Source of the DNA: Kofleriaceae bacterium
GTDB taxonomy: Bacteria; Myxococcota_A; Polyangia; Haliangiales; Haliangiaceae
DNA: 62,797 bases
Direction: 5' to 3'
Assembly: GCA_018058095.1 (NCBI GenBank)
Contig: JAGPCO010000030.1
Span: 1 to 62,797, forward strand
The notes beneath the pieces were generated by a model. The model was not told the DNA's origin, ran no database searches, and saw nothing but the letters and a program-made list of their open reading frames with translations. The number at the start of each line of letters is the position of its first letter. Position 1 is the stretch's first letter. Positions 11,155 to 19,281 of the stretch are shown here, one piece after another. The position numbers and the translations under genes are program-made.

Positions 11155-11183
11155 TTGCCGTGGCGGATCCCACATGATAGAGA
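11155..11183 (+). promoter_or_regulatory. sigma-70-like promoter TTGCCG-N17-TAGAGA
   Basis: TTGCCG (11155-11160) and TAGAGA (11178-11183) are separated by exactly 17 bp and lie about 40 nt upstream of the ATG at 11223. A GAGGA Shine-Dalgarno sits at 11207-11211. This gene therefore has a conventional leader, unlike most unit-leading genes in the window. Confidence 0.4.
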
Positions 11184-11222
11184 TCGAGGTGGTTTAGCCG
11201 CCACCCCTGAGGATTCCCCACC

Positions 11223-11987
11223 ATGGCCCAGCCCGAGAAGCGTGAGAACTCCGTCCTCTTTTCGCTGCGCGAGCTCAAGCAGATCGAGCAGAAGCGCGTC
11301 CAGGATGAGGAGCAACGCGTCCGCGACGCCGAGCTGTCGGCCGTGCGCGCCAAGGAAGACGAGGAGCGCCGCCGCGTCGAGGCCGAGCAGGCCGCGCACC
11401 GCGCCAAGCTCGACGCCGAGCGCATGGCGGCCGAGGCCCAGGAGCGCAAGCTGCGCGAGGAGGCCCTGCGGATCCAGGAGGCCGAGGCGCGGGCCCGGGT
11501 CGAGGCTCAGGCCCAGCTCGAGGCCAGCCGCCTGGCCCAGGAGATGGACATCAAGCGGACCGAGGCCAACAAGAAGCGCCCGATCAAGCTGATCGCCGCC
11601 GGCGCCGCCGTGGCCATCGCCATCGCCGGCTTCTTCGTGTTCCAGGCCATGCAGCACGCCGAGGAGAAGGAGAAGGCGGCCGAGACCGCGCGCCTGGCCC
11701 AGGAGAAGGCCGAGCAGGAGATGAAGGCCTTCGGCGAGCAGGTCGCGACCATGCAGGCCGAGGTCGAGGCCTCGCAGAAGGAGATCAACGCCGCTCAGGC
11801 CGCGCTCGACTCGGCGCAGAGCCAGGTCGACCGCGATCGCGCCAACGCCCAGCTCGCCGCCGCCCGCAAGGCCGCCGCCGAGCGCGCCGACGCCCTGGCT
11901 GCCCTGCGCGAGAAGGAGCGCAAGGCCCGCCTCAAGGTCAACACCAGCGACAAGTGCGTCAAGAACCCGCTGGCCGACGGCTGCTAG
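11223..11987 (+). CDS. coiled-coil single-pass membrane protein (paralog 1)
   Basis: This 254-residue protein has no recognised function. An N-terminal block (NSVLFSLRELKQIEQKR) is followed by a long charged coiled coil (about 20-118), a KKRPIKL basic anchor, one membrane helix (about 125-146, LIAAGAAVAIAIAGFFVFQ) and a second coiled coil (about 150-240). It ends with a short motif CVKNPLADGC. The next gene at 12200 has the same architecture and the same N- and C-terminal motifs, so the two come from a duplication. The topology would place one coil in the cytoplasm and the other with the two cysteines in the periplasm. A sensory or scaffolding role is possible. A Shine-Dalgarno (GAGGA) 9 nt upstream supports the start. 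Confidence 0.75.
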   Translation: MAQPEKRENSVLFSLRELKQIEQKRVQDEEQRVRDAELSAVRAKEDEERRRVEAEQAAHRAKLDAERMAAEAQERKLREEALRIQEAEARARVEAQAQLEASRLAQEMDIKRTEANKKRPIKLIAAGAAVAIAIAGFFVFQAMQHAEEKEKAAETARLAQEKAEQEMKAFGEQVATMQAEVEASQKEINAAQAALDSAQSQVDRDRANAQLAAARKAAAERADALAALREKERKARLKVNTSDKCVKNPLADGC

Positions 11988-12012
11988 CCACGGCGCACGC
12001 CGGCTGACGCGT

Positions 12013-12036
12013 CGACGGGGCCGCTTGGCCCCGTCG
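12013..12036 (+). terminator. 10-bp perfect hairpin, likely terminator
   Basis: CGACGGGGCC and GGCCCCGTCG form a perfect 10-bp stem with a GCTT loop, 26 nt after the stop of the first coiled-coil gene. There is no long U tract, only GCCGTTTCGG, so it may act as an attenuator rather than a full terminator. Confidence 0.5.
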
Positions 12037-12040
12037 GCCG

Positions 12041-12153
12041 TTTCGGTCCCGGGCCGGGCTGCGTTTCGGTCCCGGGCCGGGCTGCGTTTCGGTCCCGGGC
12101 CGGGCTGCGTTTCGGTCCCGGGCCGGGCTGCGTTTCGGTCCCGGGCCGGGCAG
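12041..12153 (+). repeat. 23-bp minisatellite, five units
   Basis: A 23-bp unit beginning TTTCGGTCCCGGGCCGGG and ending CTGCG is repeated at 12041, 12064, 12087, 12110 and 12133; the first four are identical and the last diverges at its end. Each unit carries a CCCGG/CCGGG palindromic core. The array directly follows a hairpin and lies in the spacer between two paralogous genes. There are no spacers, so it is not a CRISPR array. It may bind a regulator or form an RNA structure. Confidence 0.85.
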
Positions 12154-12199
12154 CTCGGGCCGGGCCGCAACCGCGCCGGCCCCGCCGTGTCTGCTGGTC

Positions 12200-12970
12200 A
12201 TGGGACAGGTTCGCAAGGCCGACAGCTCCGTCCTCTTCTCCCTCAACGAGCTGCGCTCGCTCGAGCAGCAGCGGATCGCCGCCGAGGTGCAGCGGCAGCG
12301 CGACCGCGAGGAGGCCGAGGCCCGGGCCCGGGCCGACCAGGCGCGCGCGATCATCGAGGCCGAGGCGGCCAGCCGCGCCGCCGCGCTGGCCGCGGCCCAG
12401 GCCGAGGCACGTGCCGCCGAGCTCCGGCTGGTCGAGGAGGCGCGCCGCATCGCCGAGGCCGAGGCGCGGGCCCGAGCCGACGCCCGCGCCGGGCTCGAGG
12501 CGACCCGGCTGGCCGAGGAGCTGGCGCTGGCCCGCACCGTCGCCGCGCGCAAGCGCCCGATCAAGCTCCTCGCGGTGGCGGTCGCCGCCGTCCTCGCCGT
12601 GGCGGCCGTGGTGGTGTGGTCGGCGGTCGACCGCGCTCGCACCCAGGAGAACCTGCGCGGCGCCGCCGACGACGCGCGGGCCCGGGCCGAGCAGGCCGCG
12701 GCCGAGCTGGACGCCAAGGTCGCGATGCTGGCCGCCCAGGTCGAGGCCGATCAACTCCAGCTGGCCGAGTTCGACCGCCGGCTGGCCGCGGCGCAGACCG
12801 CCGCTGACCGCAAGCGGCTCGAGCGCGAGGCGGAGGACGCCAAGCAGCGCGCCCTCGACAACAAGCGCCAGCTCGACACCATCCGCGAGAAGAAGCGCGT
12901 GGACTCGTTGCAGATCGACGAGAAGCGCCTGCAGTACTGCATCGACCACCCCCTGGCCGACCGCTGCTGA
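12200..12970 (+). CDS. coiled-coil single-pass membrane protein (paralog 2)
   Basis: This 256-residue protein is a paralog of the one at 11223. It repeats the N-terminal block (SSVLFSLNELRSLEQQR), a long R/E/A-rich coiled coil, the KRPIKL anchor, a membrane helix (about 122-142) and a second coil, and ends CIDHPLADRC. The conserved C...PLAD.C end, kept despite divergence of the coils, suggests a disulfide or metal site that matters. No Shine-Dalgarno or TAnnnT box is seen before the ATG, so it may depend on transcription through the minisatellite from the first paralog. Function is unknown. Confidence 0.75.
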   Translation: MGQVRKADSSVLFSLNELRSLEQQRIAAEVQRQRDREEAEARARADQARAIIEAEAASRAAALAAAQAEARAAELRLVEEARRIAEAEARARADARAGLEATRLAEELALARTVAARKRPIKLLAVAVAAVLAVAAVVVWSAVDRARTQENLRGAADDARARAEQAAAELDAKVAMLAAQVEADQLQLAEFDRRLAAAQTAADRKRLEREAEDAKQRALDNKRQLDTIREKKRVDSLQIDEKRLQYCIDHPLADRC

Positions 12971-13060
12971 GGCCGGCGCGTGCGGACGCCGCCGGGGGCC
13001 GATCGGCGCCGGCGCCCGGTTGCGTCGCGTCGGCGATCTGCGGTAGATCAGGTCCTGCCC

Positions 13061-13132
13061 GGTGCCATAGCCAAGTGGTAAGGCAGTGGTCTGCAAAACC
13101 ACCATTCCCCAGTTCAAATCTGGGTGGCACCT
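13061..13132 (+). tRNA. tRNA-Cys (GCA)
   Basis: The acceptor stem pairs GGTGCCA with TGGCACC, the anticodon stem GTGGT/ACCAC carries loop CTGCAAA with anticodon GCA, and the T arm holds GTTCAAATC. The discriminator is T, as expected for U73 of cysteine tRNAs. The 3' CCA is not encoded. Confidence 0.95.
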
Positions 13133-13138
13133 CGAAGG

Positions 13139-13170
13139 AAGACCCCGCGCCGCGGGGTCTTCGTGTTTGT
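13139..13170 (+). terminator. terminator of tRNA-Cys
   Basis: AAGACCCCGCG and CGCGGGGTCTT form an almost loop-less hairpin (13139-13161) followed by CGTGTTTGT. It sits 7 nt after the tRNA and is a convincing intrinsic terminator. Confidence 0.75.
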
Positions 13171-13249
13171 GCCGCCGCCCGGCCGCCGGCGCGGCTTGAC
13201 CGGCGCCGCCCGGGTGCCGTACGTCAGGGCCGGTGAGGGCACAGCGACC

Positions 13250-13996
13250 ATGACCCAGACCCTCGGCGACTGGCTCGACGACGGCCCGTTCGCGCTGGCG
13301 ATGTCGAGCGGGTTCTTCGCCTTCTACGCCCACGCCGGCATGCTGGCCGCGCTGACCGAGCGCGGCCTGCGCCCGAGCGCGGTCAGCGGCTCGAGCGCGG
13401 GCGCGCTCATCGGCGGCGCGTGGGCCGCGGGGGCCGAACCCGACGAGCTCGCCCGCGCCCTGCTCGGGCTGCGGCGCCCCGACTTCTGGGACCCGGCGCC
13501 GGGCCTGGGCCTCCTGGCCGGGCGTCGTTTCGACGCCGTGCTGCGCGCGCTCTTGCCCACGCCCACCCTCGAGGCGTGCCGGGTCCCGGCCGCGCTGTCG
13601 GTGTTCGACCTCCGCACCCGCGCCACCCGCGTGTTGACCCGGGGCGACCTCGCCACCGCGATCCGCGCCAGCTGCGCGGTGCCCGGCATGTTCCACCCGG
13701 TCGCCGTCGACGGCCGCCCGACCTGGGACGGCGGCATCCTCGATCGCCCCGGCACCGCCGGGCTGCCGCCGGGCCGGGCCCTCCTGCATCACATCGCGTC
13801 GCGTTCCCCGTGGCGCCGGCCTGGTTCTCCCGCGCTGGTGCCGCCACGCCGGCGCGACCTGACCACGCTGGTGCTGGCCGACCTGCCACGCTCGGGCCCG
13901 TTCCGCCTCGACGCTGGCCGCCGTGCCTTCGCGCAGGCCCGTACCCAGACCACCCGCGCCCTCGACCTGCCCGTCGCCGACGTCGTGCACGCCTGA
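13250..13996 (+). CDS. patatin-like phospholipase, divergent oxyanion motif
   Basis: This 248-residue protein has the patatin serine-hydrolase dyad: nucleophile S49 in GSSAG and the aspartate in TWDGGILDRP. The oxyanion loop, normally GGGxRG, reads MSSGFFAFYAHAGML (18-32), which keeps one glycine and the following helix only. Similar variants occur in a subgroup of bacterial patatins, so activity is possible but altered. It would hydrolyse acyl esters of lipids. No signal peptide is seen. M at 13250 is chosen because the upstream frame runs through the terminator. It is convergent with the next gene. Confidence 0.75.
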   Translation: MTQTLGDWLDDGPFALAMSSGFFAFYAHAGMLAALTERGLRPSAVSGSSAGALIGGAWAAGAEPDELARALLGLRRPDFWDPAPGLGLLAGRRFDAVLRALLPTPTLEACRVPAALSVFDLRTRATRVLTRGDLATAIRASCAVPGMFHPVAVDGRPTWDGGILDRPGTAGLPPGRALLHHIASRSPWRRPGSPALVPPRRRDLTTLVLADLPRSGPFRLDAGRRAFAQARTQTTRALDLPVADVVHA

Positions 13997-14022
13997 GCGT
14001 GCCGGGCCGGTCCGCGCTCCGG

Positions 14023-14637
14023 TCAGCCGCGGACCAGGCGGGCCCGCGGCGTCGCCGGGACCGGCCGCAGCACGCGCAACCACAGGAGCAGCGGCGCGGC
14101 CCAGGCCAGCGGCAGCGCCACCCCCAGCACCAGCTCGACCCACGGCACGCCATCGGCGGCGAGCATCGTCATGAGCAGCGCCACCAGGCCGACCAGCGCG
14201 GTGACGACGAGCCCTCGCTGGACCGAGGCGGGGTGGGGCGCACGCCGCATGAAGAACGGCCCGGTGACCGCCCAGATCACGCCAGCCACCACGCACAGGC
14301 CGAGCAGGCCGAGCTCCAGGGCGGAGTCGGCCCGGGGATCCCCCGCGGCCACGAACGCCATGGCCATGATCATGAACAACCCCCACGCCACCGCCAGTCC
14401 CGCGACGACACCCACGCTGACCGCGGTGAGCCAGCTGGGGCGTGGACGGGCCCGATCGCGCGCCAGGCCGATCGCCGGCGCGACCTGGGCCGCGAGCACC
14501 ACCAGGACCCAGCCGGCGTAGTCGTCGGTGTCGGCCCGGGCGAACAGCGCGACGAAGGTCGCGCCGACCAGGCAGACCCAGGTCACCGCCAGGGTGGTGG
14601 CCCGGCGCCAGCGGGTGATCGTGGTCGGCTCAGCCAC
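14023..14637 (-). CDS. multi-pass membrane protein of unknown function
   Basis: This 204-residue protein has about six hydrophobic helices (for example TLAVTWVCLVGATFVALFA, SVGVVAGLAVAWGLFMIMA and VVTALVGLVALLMTMLAA). No catalytic motif is recognised. The GTG start at 14637 lies inside the 3' end of the glutathione reductase gene (8-nt overlap), so it is the third gene of the unit AAA ATPase - reductase - membrane protein. Confidence 0.6.
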   Translation of the reverse strand: MAEPTTITRWRRATTLAVTWVCLVGATFVALFARADTDDYAGWVLVVLAAQVAPAIGLARDRARPRPSWLTAVSVGVVAGLAVAWGLFMIMAMAFVAAGDPRADSALELGLLGLCVVAGVIWAVTGPFFMRRAPHPASVQRGLVVTALVGLVALLMTMLAADGVPWVELVLGVALPLAWAAPLLLWLRVLRPVPATPRARLVRG

Positions 14638-15997
14638 GCAGCAGCACCAGCTCCTCGGCGGTGGTCGGGTGGATCGCCAGCGTGCGATCGAAGTCGTCCT
14701 TGCGCGCACCCATGGTGATGGCGATGGCCGCGGCCTGCACGATCTCGGGCGCGTCGAGCCCGGCCAGGTGCAGGCCGAGCATGCGTCGGCTTCCCCGCTC
14801 GACCACCATCTTGATCCACACCTGCTGCTCGCGCCCGGGCAGGACGTGGCGCATGGGCCGAAAGCGCGACCGGAACACCTCGACCTCGTGCCCGGCGGCG
14901 CGTGCCGCCTCCTCGCTCAGCCCGACGGTGGCGAGCGGCGGCTGGGTGAACACCGCGGTCGGGATGAGGCTGTGGTCGACCACGGTCGGGCGCCCGGCGA
15001 ACAGGGTGTCGGCCACGGCGTGGCCCTCGCGGATGGCGACCGGGGTCAGCTGGGCCCGGCCGGTCACGTCGCCGACCGCGTAGATGTGTGGCACCGAGGT
15101 CCGCCCGTAGGCGTCGACCACCACCTCGCCGCGCCCGCCCAGCACCACGCCCGCCTCCGTCAGCCCCAGCCCGCCGCTGCGCGGGGCCCGGCCGATGGCC
15201 GCCAGCGCGACGTCGACCTCGACCACCGCGCCGTCGTCGAGGACGGCGCGGCGAGTCGCCCCGCCGGCGTCGACGTGCAGGGCGGCGACGGTGCGGCCCA
15301 TGCGGGTGGTGACGCCGGCCTGGGCCAGGCCGAGCATGGCCGCCTCGCGCAGGTCGGCGTCGAAGCCGCGCAGCACGGAGGTGTCGCGGTGGACCAGGGT
15401 CACCGCGGTGCCGAGCGCGGCGAAGACGTGGGCGAACTCGACCGCGATGTAGCCGCCGCCGACCACCAGCAGGCGGGCCGGGCGGGCCGGCAGGTGGAAC
15501 ACGTCGTCGGACACGATCCAGCCGTCGCCGCCGGGCGCCGCCAGGCCGAGCGCGGGCGCCGGGCGCACGGGCTGCCCGCCGGTGGCGACGAGCACGTGGG
15601 CGGCGCGGATCTGGCGCCCGGCCACCTCGACGGTGTGGGCATCGCGCAGGCGGGCCCGCCCGGCCAGGTGCTCGGCCCCGGCCTTGCCGAGCAGGCCGTC
15701 GTAGATCGCCGACAGCCGGCTCACCTCGCGCTCGACCGCCGCGGTCAAGGTGGCCCAGTCGTGGCGGGCGCCGTCGATGGTCCAGCCGTAACCGGCGGCG
15801 TCGCGCAGCGTGTGGGCCAGCTCCGAGCCGTACACCAGCAGCTTCTTCGGCACGCAGCCGCGGATGACGCAGGTGCCGCCCCACCGGCTCTCCTCGGCGA
15901 TGGCGACGCGCGCGCCGTGACCAGCGGCGATACGCGCGGCCCGCACCCCGCCCGAGCCGCCGCCGATGACGAACAGGTCGACGTCGTAGGTGCTCAT
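14630..15997 (-). CDS. gor: glutathione-disulfide reductase
   Basis: This 455-residue flavoprotein reduces glutathione disulfide with NADPH. The FAD Rossmann motif GGGSGGVRAAR is at the N-terminus, the redox pair is C43/C48 in GGTCVIRGCVPKK, which is the glutathione-reductase form rather than that of lipoamide dehydrogenase, and the NAD(P)-binding motif is VVGGGYIAVEFA. The C-terminal active-site His is H443 in IHPTTAEE. Length is normal for the family. Its ATG overlaps the AAA ATPase stop as ATGA, so it is translated from the same message as that ATPase, an odd pairing. It sits next to no other thiol genes. Confidence 0.92.
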   Translation of the reverse strand: MSTYDVDLFVIGGGSGGVRAARIAAGHGARVAIAEESRWGGTCVIRGCVPKKLLVYGSELAHTLRDAAGYGWTIDGARHDWATLTAAVEREVSRLSAIYDGLLGKAGAEHLAGRARLRDAHTVEVAGRQIRAAHVLVATGGQPVRPAPALGLAAPGGDGWIVSDDVFHLPARPARLLVVGGGYIAVEFAHVFAALGTAVTLVHRDTSVLRGFDADLREAAMLGLAQAGVTTRMGRTVAALHVDAGGATRRAVLDDGAVVEVDVALAAIGRAPRSGGLGLTEAGVVLGGRGEVVVDAYGRTSVPHIYAVGDVTGRAQLTPVAIREGHAVADTLFAGRPTVVDHSLIPTAVFTQPPLATVGLSEEAARAAGHEVEVFRSRFRPMRHVLPGREQQVWIKMVVERGSRRMLGLHLAGLDAPEIVQAAAIAITMGARKDDFDRTLAIHPTTAEELVLLRG

Positions 15998-18147
15998 CGC
16001 GGCGCGACCATGACCTTACCCATCGCCGCGTACTCGAGGCTGGCGGCCCGGCCGAGGTGGCGCATGGCGATGACGCTGTCCTCGTTGGCGGCCAGGAAGG
16101 CGGCGCGCACCACCGCGTTCTTGATGTAGCCGCCGGTCATCTCGAAGCGCTGGGCCAGGCCGGTGAAGTCGATGTCGGCCGCGACCTTGGCCTCGGCCGG
16201 CAGCATCGCCTTCCACAGCCGCTCGCGCTCGCGCGCCTCCGGCATGGGAAAGTCGACCCGGAACGACAGCCGGCGCCGGAACGCCTCGTCGATCGACGAC
16301 GCCAGGTTGGTGGTCAGGATGGTGATGCCGGAGAACTGCTCCATCCGCTGCAGCAAGTAGTTCACCTCGAGGTTGGCGTACCGATCGACCGAGCTCTTGA
16401 CGTCGGTCCGCTTGGCGAACAACGAGTCGGCCTCGTCGAACAGCAGGATGGCGTGGCCGGCGTCGGCGGCGTCGAACAGCGCGGCCAGGTTCTTCTCGGT
16501 CTCGCCGACGTACTTCGAGACGATGCGCGACAGATCGATCTGGTACAGGTCGAGCCCGAGCTCGTCGGCGATGATGCCGGCGACCATCGTCTTGCCGGTG
16601 CCCGGTGGCCCCGAGAACAGCGCCGACAGGCCCAGGCCCTTGGCGACCTTGCGGGCGAAGCCCCACTCGTCGAAGACCCGGCGCCGGTGCCGGACCCGGG
16701 CGATGAACTCGCGGACCTCGTCGTGGGCGTCGTCGGGCAGGACCAGGTCGGCCCAGGTCTGCTGCCAGGTGAGTCGCACGCCCAGGGTCGACAGCTTGGA
16801 GTCGAGGGTGGCGCGGATGCCGACGTGTAGATCGTCGCCGGCCAGCGCGCCGCCGCGGGCCCGGGCCCGGGCCAGCGCGGCCTCGGCCGCCGCCAGGATG
16901 ACGCCGCCGGTGACCGGGTAGCGCGCGGCGGCGCGGTCGGCCAGGTCGGGCCCGGCCCCCGGGCCGAGCGCGCGCTGCCACAGCCGGGCCCGCACCGCCT
17001 CGGGCGGCGTGACCACCTCGATCAGCACCACGCCGCGCCCGAGCCGGACCGGGTGGTTGTCACTGCGGGCCGCGGTGGCCGCGACCGGGCCGGCGTAGCT
17101 CGCCAGGGCGGCGGCGTCGAGCACGCCGATACGATCGACCCGGCCCTGCTCGGCGTCGCCGGTGAGCGCGTCGATGCCCTCGAACACCAGCAGGGCCCGG
17201 GCCAGGCGCGCCTCGCGCACCAGCAGCTGGGCCAGGCGCGCGACCTCGCCCGGATCACGCGGCAGCTCGGCGCAGCGCACCCGCAAGACCGCCAGCCGCA
17301 GCTGCGCCGCCGCCCCGGCCAGCAGCGAGCGCCGGCCCGAGCCGTCGGGCCCGGTCACCACCACCGCCGGCCGCCGCAGCCCGGCCCGGCCCGCCACCCA
17401 CGCCTCCTCGACCAGCGCCACCACCTCGTCACGCAGCGGCGCCGGCAGCTCGAGGTCGGTCATCGGCGTCGGATCGGTCACCAGCTCGGCCACCGCGGCC
17501 ACGTCGGGGTCGAGCCGGTCGATGCCGTGGGCGGCCTCGAACACCCGGGCCGACAGCCGCAGCGGCCGCAGCAGGAACGGGTCGTCGCGCCGTCCGGGCT
17601 GCTCGATCAGGCGATGGCGCAAGAGCGCGCCGTCGCCGGCTAGCTCGCGCACCATGAGGTCACGCAGCGCTGGCGTGTTGTACACCGCCAGCTCGAGGAA
17701 GCCGATGTCGGGGTGGACCCGGCTGGCGTCGTTGACGAGGTAGCGCATCAGGCTGCGCACGCGTGGGTTGGTCTCCACCGCGATCAGCACCAGCAGGCAG
17801 CGCAGCTCGGTCGGGCTCAGCTCGAAGGCGTCGCGCAGGCGGTCGAGCAACACCGGCGCGCCGGCGGCGCGGCTGGCGGCCAGGCGGGCCTCGAGGTGCT
17901 CGCCGTCGGCGGCGATGCCGGCGTCGAGCTCGGCGACCCGGGCCAGGGCCTCCGGCGTCGGCGCGCGGCCGCCGTCGAGCATCGCCCGGACGTCGCGGAA
18001 CGCCACGAACGTGCCGGAGAACTCGTCGGTGTGGCGGCCGAGGAACCCGACCTCGCTGTACACCGTGATCTGGCGGTGCAGCACGGCGAACACCAGCCCG
18101 AGCACGTCGTCGAGGAACTCGCGCGGCTGCTGGTAGGGGCGGGCCAT
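15994..18147 (-). CDS. tandem AAA+ ATPase of eCIS-associated type
   Basis: This 717-residue protein resembles the Afp15/PVC15-like ATPases that accompany extracellular contractile injection systems. An N-terminal helical/winged-helix region (1-230) is followed by a first ATPase module whose P-loop GPDGSGRRS (about 265-273) has Arg instead of the usual Lys, so it is probably inactive. The second module (about 470-717) is canonical: Walker A GPPGTGKT (K519), Walker B ILLFDEADSLF, sensor 1 TILTTNLASSID and arginine finger FRRRLSFRV. It probably remodels or loads cargo. M at 18147 follows a TAGACT box. It is divergent from the genes leading to the giant protein at 19282 and its stop is fused (ATGA) to glutathione reductase. 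No structural eCIS genes are near. Confidence 0.82.
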   Translation of the reverse strand: MARPYQQPREFLDDVLGLVFAVLHRQITVYSEVGFLGRHTDEFSGTFVAFRDVRAMLDGGRAPTPEALARVAELDAGIAADGEHLEARLAASRAAGAPVLLDRLRDAFELSPTELRCLLVLIAVETNPRVRSLMRYLVNDASRVHPDIGFLELAVYNTPALRDLMVRELAGDGALLRHRLIEQPGRRDDPFLLRPLRLSARVFEAAHGIDRLDPDVAAVAELVTDPTPMTDLELPAPLRDEVVALVEEAWVAGRAGLRRPAVVVTGPDGSGRRSLLAGAAAQLRLAVLRVRCAELPRDPGEVARLAQLLVREARLARALLVFEGIDALTGDAEQGRVDRIGVLDAAALASYAGPVAATAARSDNHPVRLGRGVVLIEVVTPPEAVRARLWQRALGPGAGPDLADRAAARYPVTGGVILAAAEAALARARARGGALAGDDLHVGIRATLDSKLSTLGVRLTWQQTWADLVLPDDAHDEVREFIARVRHRRRVFDEWGFARKVAKGLGLSALFSGPPGTGKTMVAGIIADELGLDLYQIDLSRIVSKYVGETEKNLAALFDAADAGHAILLFDEADSLFAKRTDVKSSVDRYANLEVNYLLQRMEQFSGITILTTNLASSIDEAFRRRLSFRVDFPMPEARERERLWKAMLPAEAKVAADIDFTGLAQRFEMTGGYIKNAVVRAAFLAANEDSVIAMRHLGRAASLEYAAMGKVMVAPR

Positions 18148-18157
18148 GGCCGGCCCG

Positions 18158-18163
18158 AGTCTA
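18158..18163 (-). promoter_or_regulatory. -10 box TAGACT
   Basis: On the minus strand TAGACT ends 10 nt before the ATPase ATG at 18147. Together with TATGCT for the opposite gene it shows that the 101-bp gap is a divergent promoter region. Confidence 0.4.
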
Positions 18164-18236
18164 CCGCAGGCCCGGCCGTCGACGGCGTACGCGACCAAGG
18201 CGCTCGCCGCCGCGTCCCGCCCGCGCCGGCCTGGCG

Positions 18237-18242
18237 TATGCT
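18237..18242 (+). promoter_or_regulatory. -10 box TATGCT, leaderless start
   Basis: TATGCT ends 6 nt before the ATG at 18249, leaving no room for a ribosome-binding site. It is one of the clearest leaderless arrangements in the window. Confidence 0.5.
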
Positions 18243-18248
18243 GCGGCC

Positions 18249-19187
18249 ATGCCTGCGCCCGTGCCGCCGTCGGCGATCCCGGCCATCAATCAGGCGACCC
18301 GTCTGGGCCGCGTCGGCCTCGTGCTCGAGCAGCTCGGCCTGCCGACGGCGAGCCCGCTCGCGCTGATGAGCGAGCTGGGCCTCGGCGCCGGCCCGATCCG
18401 GATCGGCCTCGAGCGGGCTGGCCGGCACGTCGTCGTCGCCGGCGCCTGGACCGACGCCGCCGATCGGGCCCGGCTGAGCCTCGAGCTGGGCGACCCCGCG
18501 CTGGCGCCGATCCTGCGGGTGTTGTGGCCGGGCCCGCCGGGACCAAGCGATCAGGTCCAGGTCCTGGTCGATCCCGACGGCACGCGGCTGGGCGCCGCCG
18601 CGGTCGGACCGCGCGCCCTGGCCGACGTCCGCCGGCTGCTGGCCAGCGTGCCGATCGCGCCCGGCGCCCGCGACGTCGCGCTCGACGTGGCCGAGCAGGT
18701 CGTGGCCCTCGCCCGCGCCGACCTGGCGGTCACCGTCGTGCGCTGGGGCGCTGACGCCGCCACCACGCTCGAGCTCGAGCTGCTGACCCATGCCGCCCCG
18801 GCCGATCGAGCCGGGGCCACCCGCCTCGCCCTGGGCATCGACCAGCTGGCCGAGGACCTGGGCGCGTCGATGGCGCAGCGCCAGCTGGTCGGCCGCCTGG
18901 GCCAGGATTTGGGCGCCCGGGGCGTCGGCCTGGGGATCGGCCTGATCGGCGGCGCGGTCCGGCTCCGGATCGGGCTGGACGTCGCCACCTGGGACCTGGC
19001 CGTGCGGGTGCTCGCGGGGCTCACCCTCACGGGCCGCGAAGTGTCGGAAACGGCAACGAGAATCGGGGCGTTTGCGGGGGCGACCGGGGCCGCCGGCCCG
19101 GCCGCGATCACCCTCGAGCTCGGCCCGCACGAGCCGCCGGCCGCCTGGGTGTGGGCCGAGGGCGCCGATATCGCCCCGCGCACCTGA
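18249..19187 (+). CDS. hypothetical protein in the giant-toxin locus
   Basis: I do not recognise this 312-residue protein. It has no signal peptide or membrane helix. It looks like two or three alpha/beta units: RIGLERAGRHVVVAGAW and [20 protein letters not shown] early, then GIGLIGGAVRLRIGLDVATWDLAVRVL near the C-terminus. The repeated pattern of a short strand pair followed by an Ala-rich helix resembles the YbjN/type-III-chaperone fold, so it might be a double chaperone-like protein for the neighbouring giant protein, but this is inference. It lies 94 nt upstream of that gene and probably shares its promoter. Confidence 0.5.
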   Translation: MPAPVPPSAIPAINQATRLGRVGLVLEQLGLPTASPLALMSELGLGAGPIRIGLERAGRHVVVAGAWTDAADRARLSLELGDPALAPILRVLWPGPPGPSDQVQVLVDPDGTRLGAAAVGPRALADVRRLLASVPIAPGARDVALDVAEQVVALARADLAVTVVRWGADAATTLELELLTHAAPADRAGATRLALGIDQLAEDLGASMAQRQLVGRLGQDLGARGVGLGIGLIGGAVRLRIGLDVATWDLAVRVLAGLTLTGREVSETATRIGAFAGATGAAGPAAITLELGPHEPPAAWVWAEGADIAPRT

Positions 19188-19270
19188 CGCAAGTCTTGGA
19201 GTTTGCACACACTTGGGGAAGGAAGCGGCCCGGAAGGCCGTACCATCTCGGCTCGCTGCTCGCTCTTTCG

Positions 19271-19275
19271 GGAGG
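19271..19275 (+). promoter_or_regulatory. Shine-Dalgarno GGAGG deciding the giant-gene start
   Basis: GGAGG lies 6 nt before the GTG at 19282. It is one of the few strong ribosome-binding sites in the window and rules out the upstream in-frame extension, which would run antiparallel into the previous gene. The 94-nt gap also contains a CGGCC/GGCCG hairpin. Confidence 0.6.
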
Positions 19276-19281
19276 CTGCCC

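Noticed and set aside
12041..12153. Possible CRISPR array
   Set aside because: The 23-bp units are directly adjacent with no spacers and no cas genes are near, so it is a minisatellite.
19188..19281. Sigma-54 or sigma-70 promoter before the giant gene
   Set aside because: TTGGAG...TTTGCA and TACCAT are visible, but spacings do not fit either consensus well, so no feature was called.
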